Source: Herbidospora mongoliensis (GTDB lineage: Bacteria > Actinomycetota > Actinomycetes > Streptosporangiales > Streptosporangiaceae). Taken from it: 43,462 nt of DNA. The first letter of the stretch is position 1; every line of letters starts with the position of its first letter. The translations under genes and the position numbers were made by a program. The notes beneath the pieces were generated by a model that saw only the letters and a list, made by a program, of their open reading frames with translations, made no database searches and was not told the origin of the DNA. The stretch is from the NCBI RefSeq assembly GCF_001570545.1, contig NZ_BBXD01000032.1, forward strand, positions 1 through 43,462, written 5' to 3'. This document shows positions 25,265-33,333 of this stretch, piece after piece.

Positions 25265-25882
25265 GTGACGATTGAGTCAAACAGGATCCCTGTGGACTTC
25301 TGGTTCGATGCCATGTGCCCGTGGTCGTGGATCGCGTCGCGCTGGCTGCTGGAGGTGGAGCACATCCGCCCGGTCGACCTGCGCTGGCACGTCATGAGCT
25401 GGTCCATCCTGCAGCAGGGCGTCGACCTGCTGCCGGAGCATGTGGAGATCGTCCGGCAGGGGTGGGGACCGGCGCGGGTCGCCATCGCGGTCGAACAGCA
25501 GCACGGCAACGCCGAACTCGGCGCCCTGTACTCGGCCTACGGCAAGCGCTACCAGCACCAGGGCCGCACCCTGAACCGCGCGGCCATCGTGGACTCCCTC
25601 GCCGAGATCGGCCTGCCCGTCGACCTCGCCGAGGCGGCTGAGGACAAGGACTACGACGACGCCCTCCTGGCATCGCACATGGACGGGATGGACCGGGTCG
25701 GCTACGAGGTTGGCACCCCCATCCTGGCGATCAACGGCGTCGCCTACTTCGGGCCGGTCATGTCGCCGATCCCGCGCGGTGAGGCGGCGGGCAGGCTCTT
25801 CGACGGCCTGGCGCTCGTGTCGGGCACCAAGGGCTTCTTCGAGCTGAAGCGCAGCCGGACCCGGGCTCCGATCATCCGTTAG
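25265..25882 (+). CDS. DsbA-family, Rv2466c-like mycothiol-linked oxidoreductase
   Basis: 205 residues from the GTG at 25265, preceded by AAGGAAGGA. It aligns along its length with the mycobacterial mycothiol-dependent nitroreductase Rv2466c as I remember it: VDFWFDAMCPWSWIASRWLL, LRWHVMSWSIL, WGPARVAIAVEQQHG, then VGTPILAINGVAYFGPV with the cis-Pro loop, and FFELKRSRTRAP at the C-terminus. The family active site is CPWC; here it is CPWS, so the resolving Cys is a Ser and only a monothiol mechanism is possible. No signal peptide, so it acts in the cytoplasm. It may reduce or protect cluster intermediates, or be a passenger gene. Confidence 0.8.
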   Translation: MTIESNRIPVDFWFDAMCPWSWIASRWLLEVEHIRPVDLRWHVMSWSILQQGVDLLPEHVEIVRQGWGPARVAIAVEQQHGNAELGALYSAYGKRYQHQGRTLNRAAIVDSLAEIGLPVDLAEAAEDKDYDDALLASHMDGMDRVGYEVGTPILAINGVAYFGPVMSPIPRGEAAGRLFDGLALVSGTKGFFELKRSRTRAPIIR

Positions 25883-25905
25883 CGGCCGGATCCGGCCGGG
25901 ACACG

Positions 25906-25938
25906 GTGGGTGGTGCCCGGTGCCCGGGCACCACCCAC
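25906..25938. terminator. Bidirectional terminator hairpin
   Basis: A perfect 13-bp stem, GTGGGTGGTGCCC with its complement, and a 7-nt loop lie between two convergent genes (DsbA-like, ending 25882, and the aldehyde oxidoreductase large subunit, ending 25942). There is no U-run, as is common in actinomycetes. Confidence 0.7.
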
Positions 25939-25941
25939 GGA

Positions 25942-28209
25942 TCAGCCGATCAGCAGGTCGTCGACCAGGATCGGCAGCCTTCTGACCCGGACACCGGTGG
26001 CGTGGAACACCGCGTTGGCGATGGCGGCGGGCATGGCGACGATGCCCATCTCGCCGACACCGCCTTTCGCACCCAGGACGTTGACCAGGTCGTCGTGCTC
26101 GTCGACCGTCTCCACGATCACGTCGGAGATGTCGGCGTTCGCCGCGATGTGGTACCCGGCGAGGTCGGTGTTGACGAACCGTGCGCGGTCACGATCCATG
26201 ACGGTCTTCTCCATCAGCGCATGGCCCGCGCCCCAGATCATCCCGCCCGCCAGCAGGCCGTGCGCGATCCTCGGGTTCAGCACCCGGCCGACCGCGAAGA
26301 CGCCGACCATGCGGCCCATCCGCACCTGCCGCGTGACCGGATCGACGCGGACCTCCGCGAAGTTGGCCCCGTAGCTGAAGGCCACGTGGTCCGGCCGCGC
26401 CGGACCGGTGATGTTGAAGGTGCCGTCCCGCAGGGTGGTCTGCGCCATCTCGGCGGGCAGCCGGGGCGGCGTGTGCCGGATCTCGACCGCCAGGACGCCG
26501 CGCGGCAGGTCGGCGACCAACTCGGCGACGGTGATCCGGAGGCCGTCGCCCGCCCGTACAACGCCGTCCGAGATGGTCAGGTCCTCCACCGCGCGCGGCC
26601 GTCCGAACCGCACGGCCGCGGCCGCCAGCAACTGTTCCCGTACGGACCGGGCGTTCTCGTGGACGGCCGCGCCGACCGTCCCGGTCGTCGACGACGCCGC
26701 CGTGGCGAGGCCGCGCGGCAGGTCGCTGTCCCCCAACGCCACCCGCACGTCGGCCAGCGCGAGCCCCGACGTCTCGGCGGCGATCTGGGCGAGCAACGTG
26801 TAGGTCCCGGTTCCGATGTCCTGGCTCGCGACCTCCACCAGGGCCCGGCCGTCCGAGCCCACGGTGATCCTGCTGTCGCACACGCCACCCTCGAACACGG
26901 GGTAGCTCGCGCTCGCGCAGCCCCAGCCGATGAGCGTTCCGTCGGAGTCCCGCATCGAACCGGGACGGGCCCTGCGCCGGTGCCAGCCGAACAGCTCCGC
27001 GCCCCGGCGATAGCACTCCTGCAGCGACCGACTGCTGTACCGGAGCCCCTCCACGGGCTCCTTCGCCGGCTCGTTGCGCAGTCGTAGCTCCATCGGATCC
27101 ACGTCGAGCACCATGGCCAGTTCGTCGACGGCGCTCTCCAACGCGAACAGTTCGGGGTACTCCAACGGCCCCCGCATGAAGCCCGGAGTGTTCACGTCGA
27201 CCCCGATGGTGCTCTCACGCGTGTGGATGTTGGGGAAGGCGTACAGCCGCGCGGTGTTGTCGGTGCCGGGGAGGGCCAGGACGTCGCTGCGCGAGGTCTG
27301 GGTGAGGACCTCGTGCTCGTAGGCGGTGAACCGGCCGTCGGAGGTCGCGGCCAGCCGCACCCAATGCCGTGACTCGGGCCGGAACGAGGCGATCGTGAAC
27401 ATCTGCCGGCGGGTGATCGACAGCTTCACCGGGGCGTCCAGCCGCCGCGCGGCCTCGGCGGTCAGCACTGTGTGCCACAGCGTCGCACCCTTGGACCCGA
27501 ACCCGCCGCCCACGTACGGGCTGACGACGCGCACGTCCTCCTCGGTGACACCGAGGGCGCCGGCCAGCGCGAACCGCTCGCCGGTAACCCACTGGCTGGG
27601 GACGCGGATCTCCAGGCGGCCGTCCTGCCACAGCGCCGCGGCGTGGAACGGCTCGATCGGGTTGTGATGGTTGACGGAGGTGGCGTACTCACGGTCGACC
27701 ACGACGTGCGACTCGGCGAGCGCCGTCGCGGTGTCGCCGGTCTGCAGGCCGTGCAGGTCGATCCGCCCCGGTGCGTCGGGGGCGAGGTCGGCCAGCGCGA
27801 TCACGGCGGGCACCTCCTCGTACTCGACCCGGATCAGGCGGGCCGCCTCCTCGGCGATCTCCGGGGTGTCGGCCACGGCGAGCGCCACGATCTGGCCCGA
27901 GTAGCGGATCTCGTCGGAGCCGAGCGGGTTGAAGCTCGTCTGGAACTGGCCGCCCAGCACCGGGGTGAGGAACTGGCCCTCCTTCACGGCGTCGCCGAGG
28001 TTGCGGTGGGTGAGGACCAGGCGGACCCCCGGCAGCCGTTCGGCCCCGCCGGCGTCGATGGCGGTGATACGCCCTCGGGAAATCGTTCCCGTCGCCAGTG
28101 CGGCGTGCAGCGTCCCGGCTGGCGTGTGGTCGGCGACGTACGCGGCCTGGCCGGTGACCTTGGCCACCGCGTCGGTCCGGACCACCGGGGTTCCCAGGAT
28201 CTTCGTCAT
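25942..28209 (-). CDS. Molybdopterin-binding large subunit of a PaoABC-type aldehyde oxidoreductase
   Basis: 755 residues from the ATG at 28209, which overlaps the stop of the medium-subunit gene by 4 bp. N-terminal aldehyde oxidase a/b hammerhead domain (VVRTDAVAKVTGQAAYVADH, HAALATGTISRGRI), then the Mo-cofactor domains: VVSPYVGGGFGSKGATLWH, FMRGPLEYPELFALESAVDE, a CDSRITVGSDGRALVEVASQ block with DIGTGTYT, and GAKGGVGEMGIVAMP with the catalytic Glu at about residue 720. The enzyme hydroxylates aldehydes or N-heterocycles with water as oxygen source. It is the last gene of a three-gene operon. The nearby xdhC gene, which could mature it, is broken, so it would rely on another copy. Function in the polyketide pathway is possible but unproven. 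Confidence 0.9.
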   Translation of the reverse strand: MTKILGTPVVRTDAVAKVTGQAAYVADHTPAGTLHAALATGTISRGRITAIDAGGAERLPGVRLVLTHRNLGDAVKEGQFLTPVLGGQFQTSFNPLGSDEIRYSGQIVALAVADTPEIAEEAARLIRVEYEEVPAVIALADLAPDAPGRIDLHGLQTGDTATALAESHVVVDREYATSVNHHNPIEPFHAAALWQDGRLEIRVPSQWVTGERFALAGALGVTEEDVRVVSPYVGGGFGSKGATLWHTVLTAEAARRLDAPVKLSITRRQMFTIASFRPESRHWVRLAATSDGRFTAYEHEVLTQTSRSDVLALPGTDNTARLYAFPNIHTRESTIGVDVNTPGFMRGPLEYPELFALESAVDELAMVLDVDPMELRLRNEPAKEPVEGLRYSSRSLQECYRRGAELFGWHRRRARPGSMRDSDGTLIGWGCASASYPVFEGGVCDSRITVGSDGRALVEVASQDIGTGTYTLLAQIAAETSGLALADVRVALGDSDLPRGLATAASSTTGTVGAAVHENARSVREQLLAAAAVRFGRPRAVEDLTISDGVVRAGDGLRITVAELVADLPRGVLAVEIRHTPPRLPAEMAQTTLRDGTFNITGPARPDHVAFSYGANFAEVRVDPVTRQVRMGRMVGVFAVGRVLNPRIAHGLLAGGMIWGAGHALMEKTVMDRDRARFVNTDLAGYHIAANADISDVIVETVDEHDDLVNVLGAKGGVGEMGIVAMPAAIANAVFHATGVRVRRLPILVDDLLIG

Positions 28210-29198
28210 GCTCGTTCCCCTCCCTGTCCCGCGCGCAGACACGCCTGCTCGACCACCCGAGGCCCCAGCGTGATCTTCACAGCGTTGTCGCGGCCCGCTC
28301 GGGCCGCGGCGAAGGCGGCCCGGCCCGCGGCCTTGGCGGTGTCGGCGGTCAACGGACGCCCGACGAGTTCCGCCTCGGCCTCGTGACTGCGCCACGGCCG
28401 GGTCGCCACCCCGCCCAAACCCACCCGCGCCGCTGTGACGACGCCGTCCTCGATCGTGAGCCCGGCCGCCGCCGACGCGATGGCGAACGCGTAACGGGCC
28501 CGGTCGGCGACCTTGACATAGGCGGAGCCACGCACCAGGGCGCTGTTCGGGATGGTCACGGCCGTGACGATGTCACCGGGCGACAGCGTCGTCTCCCGCT
28601 CCGGCTCGTCGGCGACGTCCCGGTGCAGTTCGGCGAAGGGCAGGGTCTTGGGCCCCCCGGCCGACAGCAGTTCCACGGACGCCTCGAACGCCACCAGCGA
28701 GACGCCGAGGTCTCCGGGGTAGACCGCGACACACGATTCCGACCCGCCCAGCACGGCACTGTCGCGGTCGGGGCCGGCCAGCGCGCTGCACCCGGTTCCC
28801 GGCTCACGCTTGTTGCAGGGCGAGTCGCCGTCGCGGTAGTAGGGGCAGCGGGTGCGTTGCAGGAGGTTCCCGCCGATGGTGGCCATGTTGCGCACCTGCT
28901 GGGAGGCGGCCAGCCGCAGGCTCTCGGCGATCGCGGGGTAGCGCGCCCGCACCCGCTCGTCGGTGGCCACGTCGGCCATCCGGGACAACGCGCCAATCCG
29001 CAGCCACGTGCCGGTCTCCTCCACGCCGTCCAGGCCCGGCAACCGCCTGATGTCGACCAGATGATCAGGGGCCAGGACGTTGCCCCGCATCAGGTCTACC
29101 AGCGTGGTGCCGCCCGCCAGCACCATCGCCCCCGGTCTGGAGCTCTCCCGCGCCGCCTCGTTCAGGCTGGAAACGCGCGCGTACGTGAAAGGCCTCAT
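28206..29198 (-). CDS. FAD-binding medium subunit with Fe-S motif (PaoB/YagS-like)
   Basis: 330 residues. FAD_binding_5 domain: PGAMVLAGGTTLVDLMRGNV (FAD pyrophosphate loop), LVDIRRLPGLDGVEE, QVRNMATIGGNLLQRTRCPY and the CO-dehydrogenase flavoprotein C-terminal domain (ITIPN-like VTIPNSALVRGSAYVKVADR, ARVGLGGVATRPW). The segment TRCPYYRDGDSPCNKREPG followed by GCSALAG has the Cys spacing of the extra 4Fe-4S cluster known from E. coli PaoB/YagS, which sets this group apart from ordinary xanthine dehydrogenases. The gene starts 4 bp after the small-subunit gene and overlaps the large-subunit start, indicating tight translational coupling. Confidence 0.9.
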   Translation of the reverse strand: MRPFTYARVSSLNEAARESSRPGAMVLAGGTTLVDLMRGNVLAPDHLVDIRRLPGLDGVEETGTWLRIGALSRMADVATDERVRARYPAIAESLRLAASQQVRNMATIGGNLLQRTRCPYYRDGDSPCNKREPGTGCSALAGPDRDSAVLGGSESCVAVYPGDLGVSLVAFEASVELLSAGGPKTLPFAELHRDVADEPERETTLSPGDIVTAVTIPNSALVRGSAYVKVADRARYAFAIASAAAGLTIEDGVVTAARVGLGGVATRPWRSHEAEAELVGRPLTADTAKAAGRAAFAAARAGRDNAVKITLGPRVVEQACLRAGQGGERA

Positions 29199-29202
29199 GT
29201 CC

Positions 29203-29721
29203 TCACCGGCTCTCGGCGACGGACCGTACGGCCCGCACGATGTTCGGATACGCGGAGCATCGGCACAGGTTGCCGCTCATGTATTCGCGCACGTCGTCGT
29301 CGGACTCGGCATTGCCCTCGCGGACGCACGCCTCGGCCGACATGATCTGCCCCGGCGTGCAGAAGCCGCACTGCAGCGCGTCGAACTCCACGAACGCCCG
29401 CTGCATCGGATGCAGGGTGCCGTCGGGCTCGGCCAGGTCCTCGATCGTCCGGATCTCGGCGTCGTCGGCACTGACCGTGAGGATCAGGCACGACAGGGCT
29501 CGCCGCCCGTCGACGTGCACCGTGCAGGCGCCGCAGGTGCCCTGGTGGCAACCGGCCTTGGTGCCGGTCAGGTCGAACCGCTCACGCAGCAGCGTGAGCA
29601 GTGTGGTGCGCGGATCCACATCGACTGTTCGCGCGGTTCCGTTCACCGTCAGGTTCACCTGGAAGGTGTCGGGCGCTTCCAGCGGTGGGTGGGATGTGCG
29701 CTCGGGATCGGGTGTGGTCAT
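29203..29721 (-). CDS. 2Fe-2S small subunit of the aldehyde oxidoreductase
   Basis: 172 residues, ATG at 29721 with GGAGGAG directly upstream. It carries both family clusters: the plant-ferredoxin-type set in GTKAGCHQGTCGACTVHVDG and LSCLIL, and the C-terminal set in CGFCTPGQIMSAEA and GNLCRCSAYPNIV. It passes electrons from the molybdenum site to the FAD subunit. No Tat signal is visible at the N-terminus, unlike E. coli PaoA, so the complex should be cytoplasmic. It is the first gene of the operon, 182 bp downstream of the exporter gene's stop. Confidence 0.92.
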   Translation of the reverse strand: MTTPDPERTSHPPLEAPDTFQVNLTVNGTARTVDVDPRTTLLTLLRERFDLTGTKAGCHQGTCGACTVHVDGRRALSCLILTVSADDAEIRTIEDLAEPDGTLHPMQRAFVEFDALQCGFCTPGQIMSAEACVREGNAESDDDVREYMSGNLCRCSAYPNIVRAVRSVAESR

Positions 29722-29827
29722 GGGCTCCTCCAGGTGAACTCATCCGTGGAATCGCGACGCCGCCAGCGCCTCCGGGCGGCGCTGGCGGTCGTGGAGGTCG
29801 CCGTGATCGACGGCGACCGGCTGGTTC

Positions 29828-29880
29828 CATGTTCTCCCTGCGTCGGCGGCCGTCATGACTCCGGAGAACATGCGGTTACC
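29828..29880. promoter_or_regulatory. Inverted repeat plus GGTTACC motif upstream of the aldehyde oxidoreductase operon
   Basis: CATGTTCTCC (29828-29837) and GGAGAACATG (29863-29872) form a perfect 10-bp inverted repeat with a 25-nt spacer, directly followed by CGGTTACC (29873-29880). It lies between the exporter stop and the small-subunit start. It could be an operator for the operon or a weak terminator for the exporter gene; the long spacer favours paired protein-binding sites. Confidence 0.4.
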
Positions 29881-29903
29881 AGCCGATGGGGGCCGATGGA
29901 GGG

Positions 29904-31355
29904 TCAGTGAGCGGCGGGGAGCGCCTCCTCTTCGGCCGGCTGGGGCAGGAGCAGCAGGATCAGCGCGATGACGGCGCCGACGGCGGCTAGGGCCACGCAG
30001 GTCCAGAACCCGGCCTGGAACCCCTCGGTGAGGGCGGCGGGGCCGGTGCCCTTGGTGTAGATGACCGCCACGGTGGAGACGACGGCGCTGCCGAGCGCTC
30101 CGCCGATCCAGAACGCGGCGTTGTTGATGCCCGAGGCCAGCCCGGCGTCCTCGTCCGGGACACCGGTGAGGGCGGCGATGGAGACCGCGACGAAACAGGT
30201 GCCGACTGCGGACCCGAAGACCAGCAGCCCGACGAACAGGTCGCTGAAGTAGCTGCCGTCCGCCGAGATCGCCGTCATGAGCAGCGAGCCGATGCCGAAC
30301 AGCACCATGCCCGCCAGCGCGACGACCCGGTACCCGATCTTGCCGACGATCACACCGGCGACGTTGGCCGACAGGATGTCCATCAGGGCGTACGCCAGCG
30401 TGCCCAGGCCGAAGATGACCGGGGTGAACAGCAGCACCTGCTGGGCGTAGAGGGAGACCAGGACGTTGAAGCCGAGGAGCAGCATGCCGACCACGATCAT
30501 CATCAGGTTCCCGCTGACCAGCGAGCTCGACTTGAAGATCCGGAACGGCACCAGCGGTGCCACCGACTTCTTCTCGATGACGACGAACAGCGCGACCAGT
30601 ACGGCGGCGGCAGCCAGCAGGCCGATGGTCCGGCTGTGGCCCCAGCCGATGTTGGGCGCCTCCACGACGGCGTAGATGAGCACCACGGCCGCGCCGGTGC
30701 TGGTGATCGCGCCGCCGAGGTCGAAGGAGCGTTCGGTGGCGGGCGTGTGGCTCTCCCGCAGCAGGACCGGGACCAGGGCCAGCATGACGGCGGCGACCGG
30801 GATGTTCAGGTAGAAGATCCATTCCCAGCCGAGCAGGTCGGTGACCACGCCGCCGATCAGCAGCGCGGCGGTCGCGCCGAAGGCGCCGGTGCCCGTCCAG
30901 ATGGCCAGTGCCCGGTTGCGGTCGGGCCCTTCGTCGAAGGTGGTCATCAGCAGGGCCAGCGCGGTGGGCGACATGATCGCGGCCGACGCGCCCTGCACGA
31001 GGCGGGCGATGATCAGGGTCTCCTGGGACCAGGCGGCGCCGCACAGCACCGAGGAGGCCAGGAACAGGACGACGCCGATGACGAAGAGCCTGCGGTGGCC
31101 CAGCAGGTCGGCGGCCCGGCCGGCCAGCAGCAGCAGACCGCCGAAGCTGAGCAGGTATCCGCTCAGCACCCATTGGAGGCTGGAGACGCTGAAACCGAGG
31201 TCGGCCTGGATGGAGGGCATCGCCAGGATGACGATCTGGCCGTCCAGGGCGACCATGAACATGGCGGCGCACAGCAGGCCGAGCGCCGCCCAGCGTGAGG
31301 GTGGAGGCTTCGAAGGGCCGGTTGTCGAGGGGTTTTTCTCTGATGACTGAGCCAT
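29904..31355 (-). CDS. DHA2-family (14-TM) MFS drug exporter
   Basis: 483 residues. A hydrophilic N-terminus (MAQSSEKNPSTTGPSKPPPS) precedes about 14 hydrophobic segments. Family motifs: ALDGQIVILAMPSIQADLGF in TM1, LLAGRAADLLGHRRLFVIG (motif A between TM2 and TM3), RLVQGASAAIMSPTALALL and WEWIFYLNIPVAAVML (the DHA2 W-x-F-x-I-N-x-P signature), and GLASGINNAAFWIGGALGSA near TM13. It exports hydrophobic compounds with proton influx. Its place in the cluster suggests self-resistance and export of the polyketide. It diverges from the sigma-factor gene across a 112-bp gap. No clear Shine-Dalgarno precedes the ATG. Confidence 0.9.
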   Translation of the reverse strand: MAQSSEKNPSTTGPSKPPPSRWAALGLLCAAMFMVALDGQIVILAMPSIQADLGFSVSSLQWVLSGYLLSFGGLLLLAGRAADLLGHRRLFVIGVVLFLASSVLCGAAWSQETLIIARLVQGASAAIMSPTALALLMTTFDEGPDRNRALAIWTGTGAFGATAALLIGGVVTDLLGWEWIFYLNIPVAAVMLALVPVLLRESHTPATERSFDLGGAITSTGAAVVLIYAVVEAPNIGWGHSRTIGLLAAAAVLVALFVVIEKKSVAPLVPFRIFKSSSLVSGNLMMIVVGMLLLGFNVLVSLYAQQVLLFTPVIFGLGTLAYALMDILSANVAGVIVGKIGYRVVALAGMVLFGIGSLLMTAISADGSYFSDLFVGLLVFGSAVGTCFVAVSIAALTGVPDEDAGLASGINNAAFWIGGALGSAVVSTVAVIYTKGTGPAALTEGFQAGFWTCVALAAVGAVIALILLLLPQPAEEEALPAAH

Positions 31356-31467
31356 GTTGATGAAGACAGACGGCCGATCGCATTTTCGTCGGGTGTCCCC
31401 CGATGGATTCCGGGCCGCCCGTCTGTCCTCATTGAAGAGGGCGTCAGCAAGGGAAAATGGGAGTGTG

Positions 31468-32454
31468 ATGATGACGGGTGTGGTGGCGGATCGAGGGAAC
31501 TTCGGCCAACTGGCCGATCGGTTCCGGCCGGAGTTGCTGGCGCACTGCTGCCGGATCCTCGGCTCCGCGCACGAGGCCGAGGATCTGGTCCAGGAGACCT
31601 ACCTGCGGGCGTGGCGGTCGCTCGACGAGTTCGAGGGCCGCGCCTCGCTGCGCAACTGGCTGTACCGGATCGCGACCAACACCTGCCTGAACGCGATCGA
31701 GGCGCGCAGCCGGCGGCCGTTGCCGACCGGGCTGGGCGGCCCCGCGGATCCGGCCGCCGACCAGCACGGCCAGGAGTCGGCCTGGCTGGAGCCGATCGCC
31801 CGCGTGCTGTTCGGCAGCGAGCCGGCCGACCCCGCGACGGTGATCGAGACGCGGACGTCGGTCCGGCTGGCGCTGACCGTTGCGTGGCGGCGTCTGACGC
31901 CGCGTCAGCGTGCCGTCCTGCTGCTGTGCGAGGTGCTGGGGTGGCGGGCCGGAGAGGTCGCGGAACTGCTCGGCACCAGTAGCGCGGCGGTCTACAGCAT
32001 GTTGCAGCGGGCCAGGGCGCAGCTCACCAAGGCGGCCGGCCCGGCCGACGAGGTGGACGAGCCCGATGACCCGCACGAACGTGACCTGCTCGACCGTTAC
32101 GTGGCCGCGTTCGAACACGCCGACCTGCCGGCGTTGATGAACCTGCTCACCAGCGACGCCGTCTGCGAGGTGCCGCCGGAGCCGATCGGTCTGGCGGGCC
32201 GCGAAGCCATCGCCCGTTTCCTGGCGACCGAATGCCCCGCTTTCGGCACCTGCCAGATGGTTCGCACCACTCACCAGGGGAAGCCGGCCTTCGCCACCTA
32301 CCTGCGGGGTGAGGACGGCACCCACCGCGCGTACTCGGTCGAGGTCCTCACGATCTCGTCGCAGGGCATCGCCCGGATCGTGTCGCACCAGCGCCCGGAG
32401 ATGTTCCACAATCTGGGCTTGCCGCTGGTGCGCCATTCCCCGTCGGCCCGTTAG
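31468..32454 (+). CDS. ECF sigma factor with SnoaL-like C-terminal domain (SigG/SigX5-like)
   Basis: 328 residues from the ATG at 31468 (a GTG one codon earlier is equally possible), with GGGAG just upstream; the frame is open further left but that part is promoter sequence. Sigma-2: RFRPELLAHCCRILGSAHEA, EDLVQETYLRAWRSLDEFEG, RNWLYRIATNTCLNAIEA. A long linker leads to sigma-4: RLTPRQRAVLLLCEVLGW and VAELLGTSSAAVYSMLQRAR. The C-terminal 120 residues are an NTF2/SnoaL-type domain (LDRYVAAFEHADLPALMNLL). Such sigma factors need no separate anti-sigma partner because the extension controls activity. It is followed 9 bp later by the TIGR03086 gene. Whether it controls the cluster is unknown. Confidence 0.88.
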   Translation: MMTGVVADRGNFGQLADRFRPELLAHCCRILGSAHEAEDLVQETYLRAWRSLDEFEGRASLRNWLYRIATNTCLNAIEARSRRPLPTGLGGPADPAADQHGQESAWLEPIARVLFGSEPADPATVIETRTSVRLALTVAWRRLTPRQRAVLLLCEVLGWRAGEVAELLGTSSAAVYSMLQRARAQLTKAAGPADEVDEPDDPHERDLLDRYVAAFEHADLPALMNLLTSDAVCEVPPEPIGLAGREAIARFLATECPAFGTCQMVRTTHQGKPAFATYLRGEDGTHRAYSVEVLTISSQGIARIVSHQRPEMFHNLGLPLVRHSPSAR

Positions 32455-32463
32455 GGCTCGGTT

Positions 32464-33057
32464 ATGACGATGCCCTACGTGCTGAGCGCACCGACCGAAG
32501 GAATCGGCCTGCTCAAACAGGCGCTGGACTATGCGCTGGCGACGGGTCAGCACATCACCGCCGATGTGCTGACCGCGCCGACGCCCTGCGACCGGTGGGA
32601 TCTCGCCACGCTGCTGCTGCACCTCAACGAGTCGCTGGACGCCCTGCAGGAGGGCCTTAGGGAGGGGTGCGTGGGCGTCATGCCGACCGGCCCGCCCGCT
32701 CCCGACGCCGACCTGCTCTTCGGGTTCCGCAGTCGCGCCTGCCGCCTGCTGCACACGTGCGCGATGGTCTGCGCTCCCGACCAGGTGCGGGTCGGAGACT
32801 GGCAGCTGTCGCTCTCGACGCTGGCGGGCATAGGGGCGATCGAGGTCGCGGTGCACGGCTGGGACGTGGGGCGCGCCTGCGGTCACCCGTATCCCATCCC
32901 GGCGAACCTGGCCGAGGAGCTGCTGCTCCTGGCTCCGCTGGTCATCAACGACGCGACCCGCCACTCGCTGTTCGCGCCGCCCGTCTCGACTCCGTCCACC
33001 GTTCCGTCCGACCGGCTGCTGGCATTGCTGGGCCGTGACGCGGCGGGAAGGCCGTGA
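32464..33057 (+). CDS. TIGR03086-family (DinB/mycothiol isomerase-like) metal-binding protein
   Basis: 197 residues. The N-terminal four-helix DinB-like domain shows ADVLTAPTPCDRWDLATLLL followed by HLNESLDALQEGL, with the usual W-x-x-x-x-L-L-x-H pattern that supplies a metal ligand, and a second His in IEVAVHGWDVGRACG. Members resemble mycothiol-dependent maleylpyruvate isomerase and probably bind a divalent metal and mycothiol. It is cotranscribed with the SigG-like sigma factor, a common pairing in actinomycetes. Its TGA overlaps a GTG (GTGA at 33054-33057) that starts a further small frame. Confidence 0.8.
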   Translation: MTMPYVLSAPTEGIGLLKQALDYALATGQHITADVLTAPTPCDRWDLATLLLHLNESLDALQEGLREGCVGVMPTGPPAPDADLLFGFRSRACRLLHTCAMVCAPDQVRVGDWQLSLSTLAGIGAIEVAVHGWDVGRACGHPYPIPANLAEELLLLAPLVINDATRHSLFAPPVSTPSTVPSDRLLALLGRDAAGRP

Positions 33058-33333
33058 CCGGCGCCTGCACCGATCAGGCCATGTGGACCAGGCTCCTGCG
33101 GTTGCAGACCGTGGTGGAACGTCGTCACCGAGGCGGGCAGGGAACGCTACCTCCTGGTCAGTGAGACCTACTCCGATGTCCTCGCCTGCGCACTGGACAC
33201 CTTGGACGCGGATCCGCAGTTCGCGGGCCTGGTCCGGGCCCTGCGTCCAGGTCGACCGTCCGACGGGGACGGCCGACCTGGAGAGCAGATGACCCTTCTC
33301 AGGCCACGGTGGCCATCAGCGGGTCGAGGGTGA
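33054..33333 (+). pseudogene. Small third gene of the sigma-factor operon, apparently frameshifted
   Basis: From the GTG at 33054 the frame reads VTGACTDQAMWTRLLRLQTV then VER and stops at 33162. If a base is added near 33120, the neighbouring frame continues sensibly with VVTEAGRERYLLVSETYSDV and LACALDTLDADPQFAGLVRAL, ending at 33333 or, after another shift, at 33292. The GTGA overlap with the upstream gene and the coding-like third positions suggest a real protein of about 75-90 residues. I do not recognise the family. The end overlaps the 3' end of the regulator gene on the other strand. Confidence 0.45.

Noticed and set aside
29740-31383. 547-residue frame on the minus strand
   Set aside because: Out-of-frame shadow of the DHA2 exporter, Arg/Pro/Gly-rich and without hydrophobic segments.
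31444-32964. 506-residue frame on the minus strand
   Set aside because: Antisense shadow of the sigma factor and TIGR03086 genes, with Arg/Gln/Gly-rich composition.
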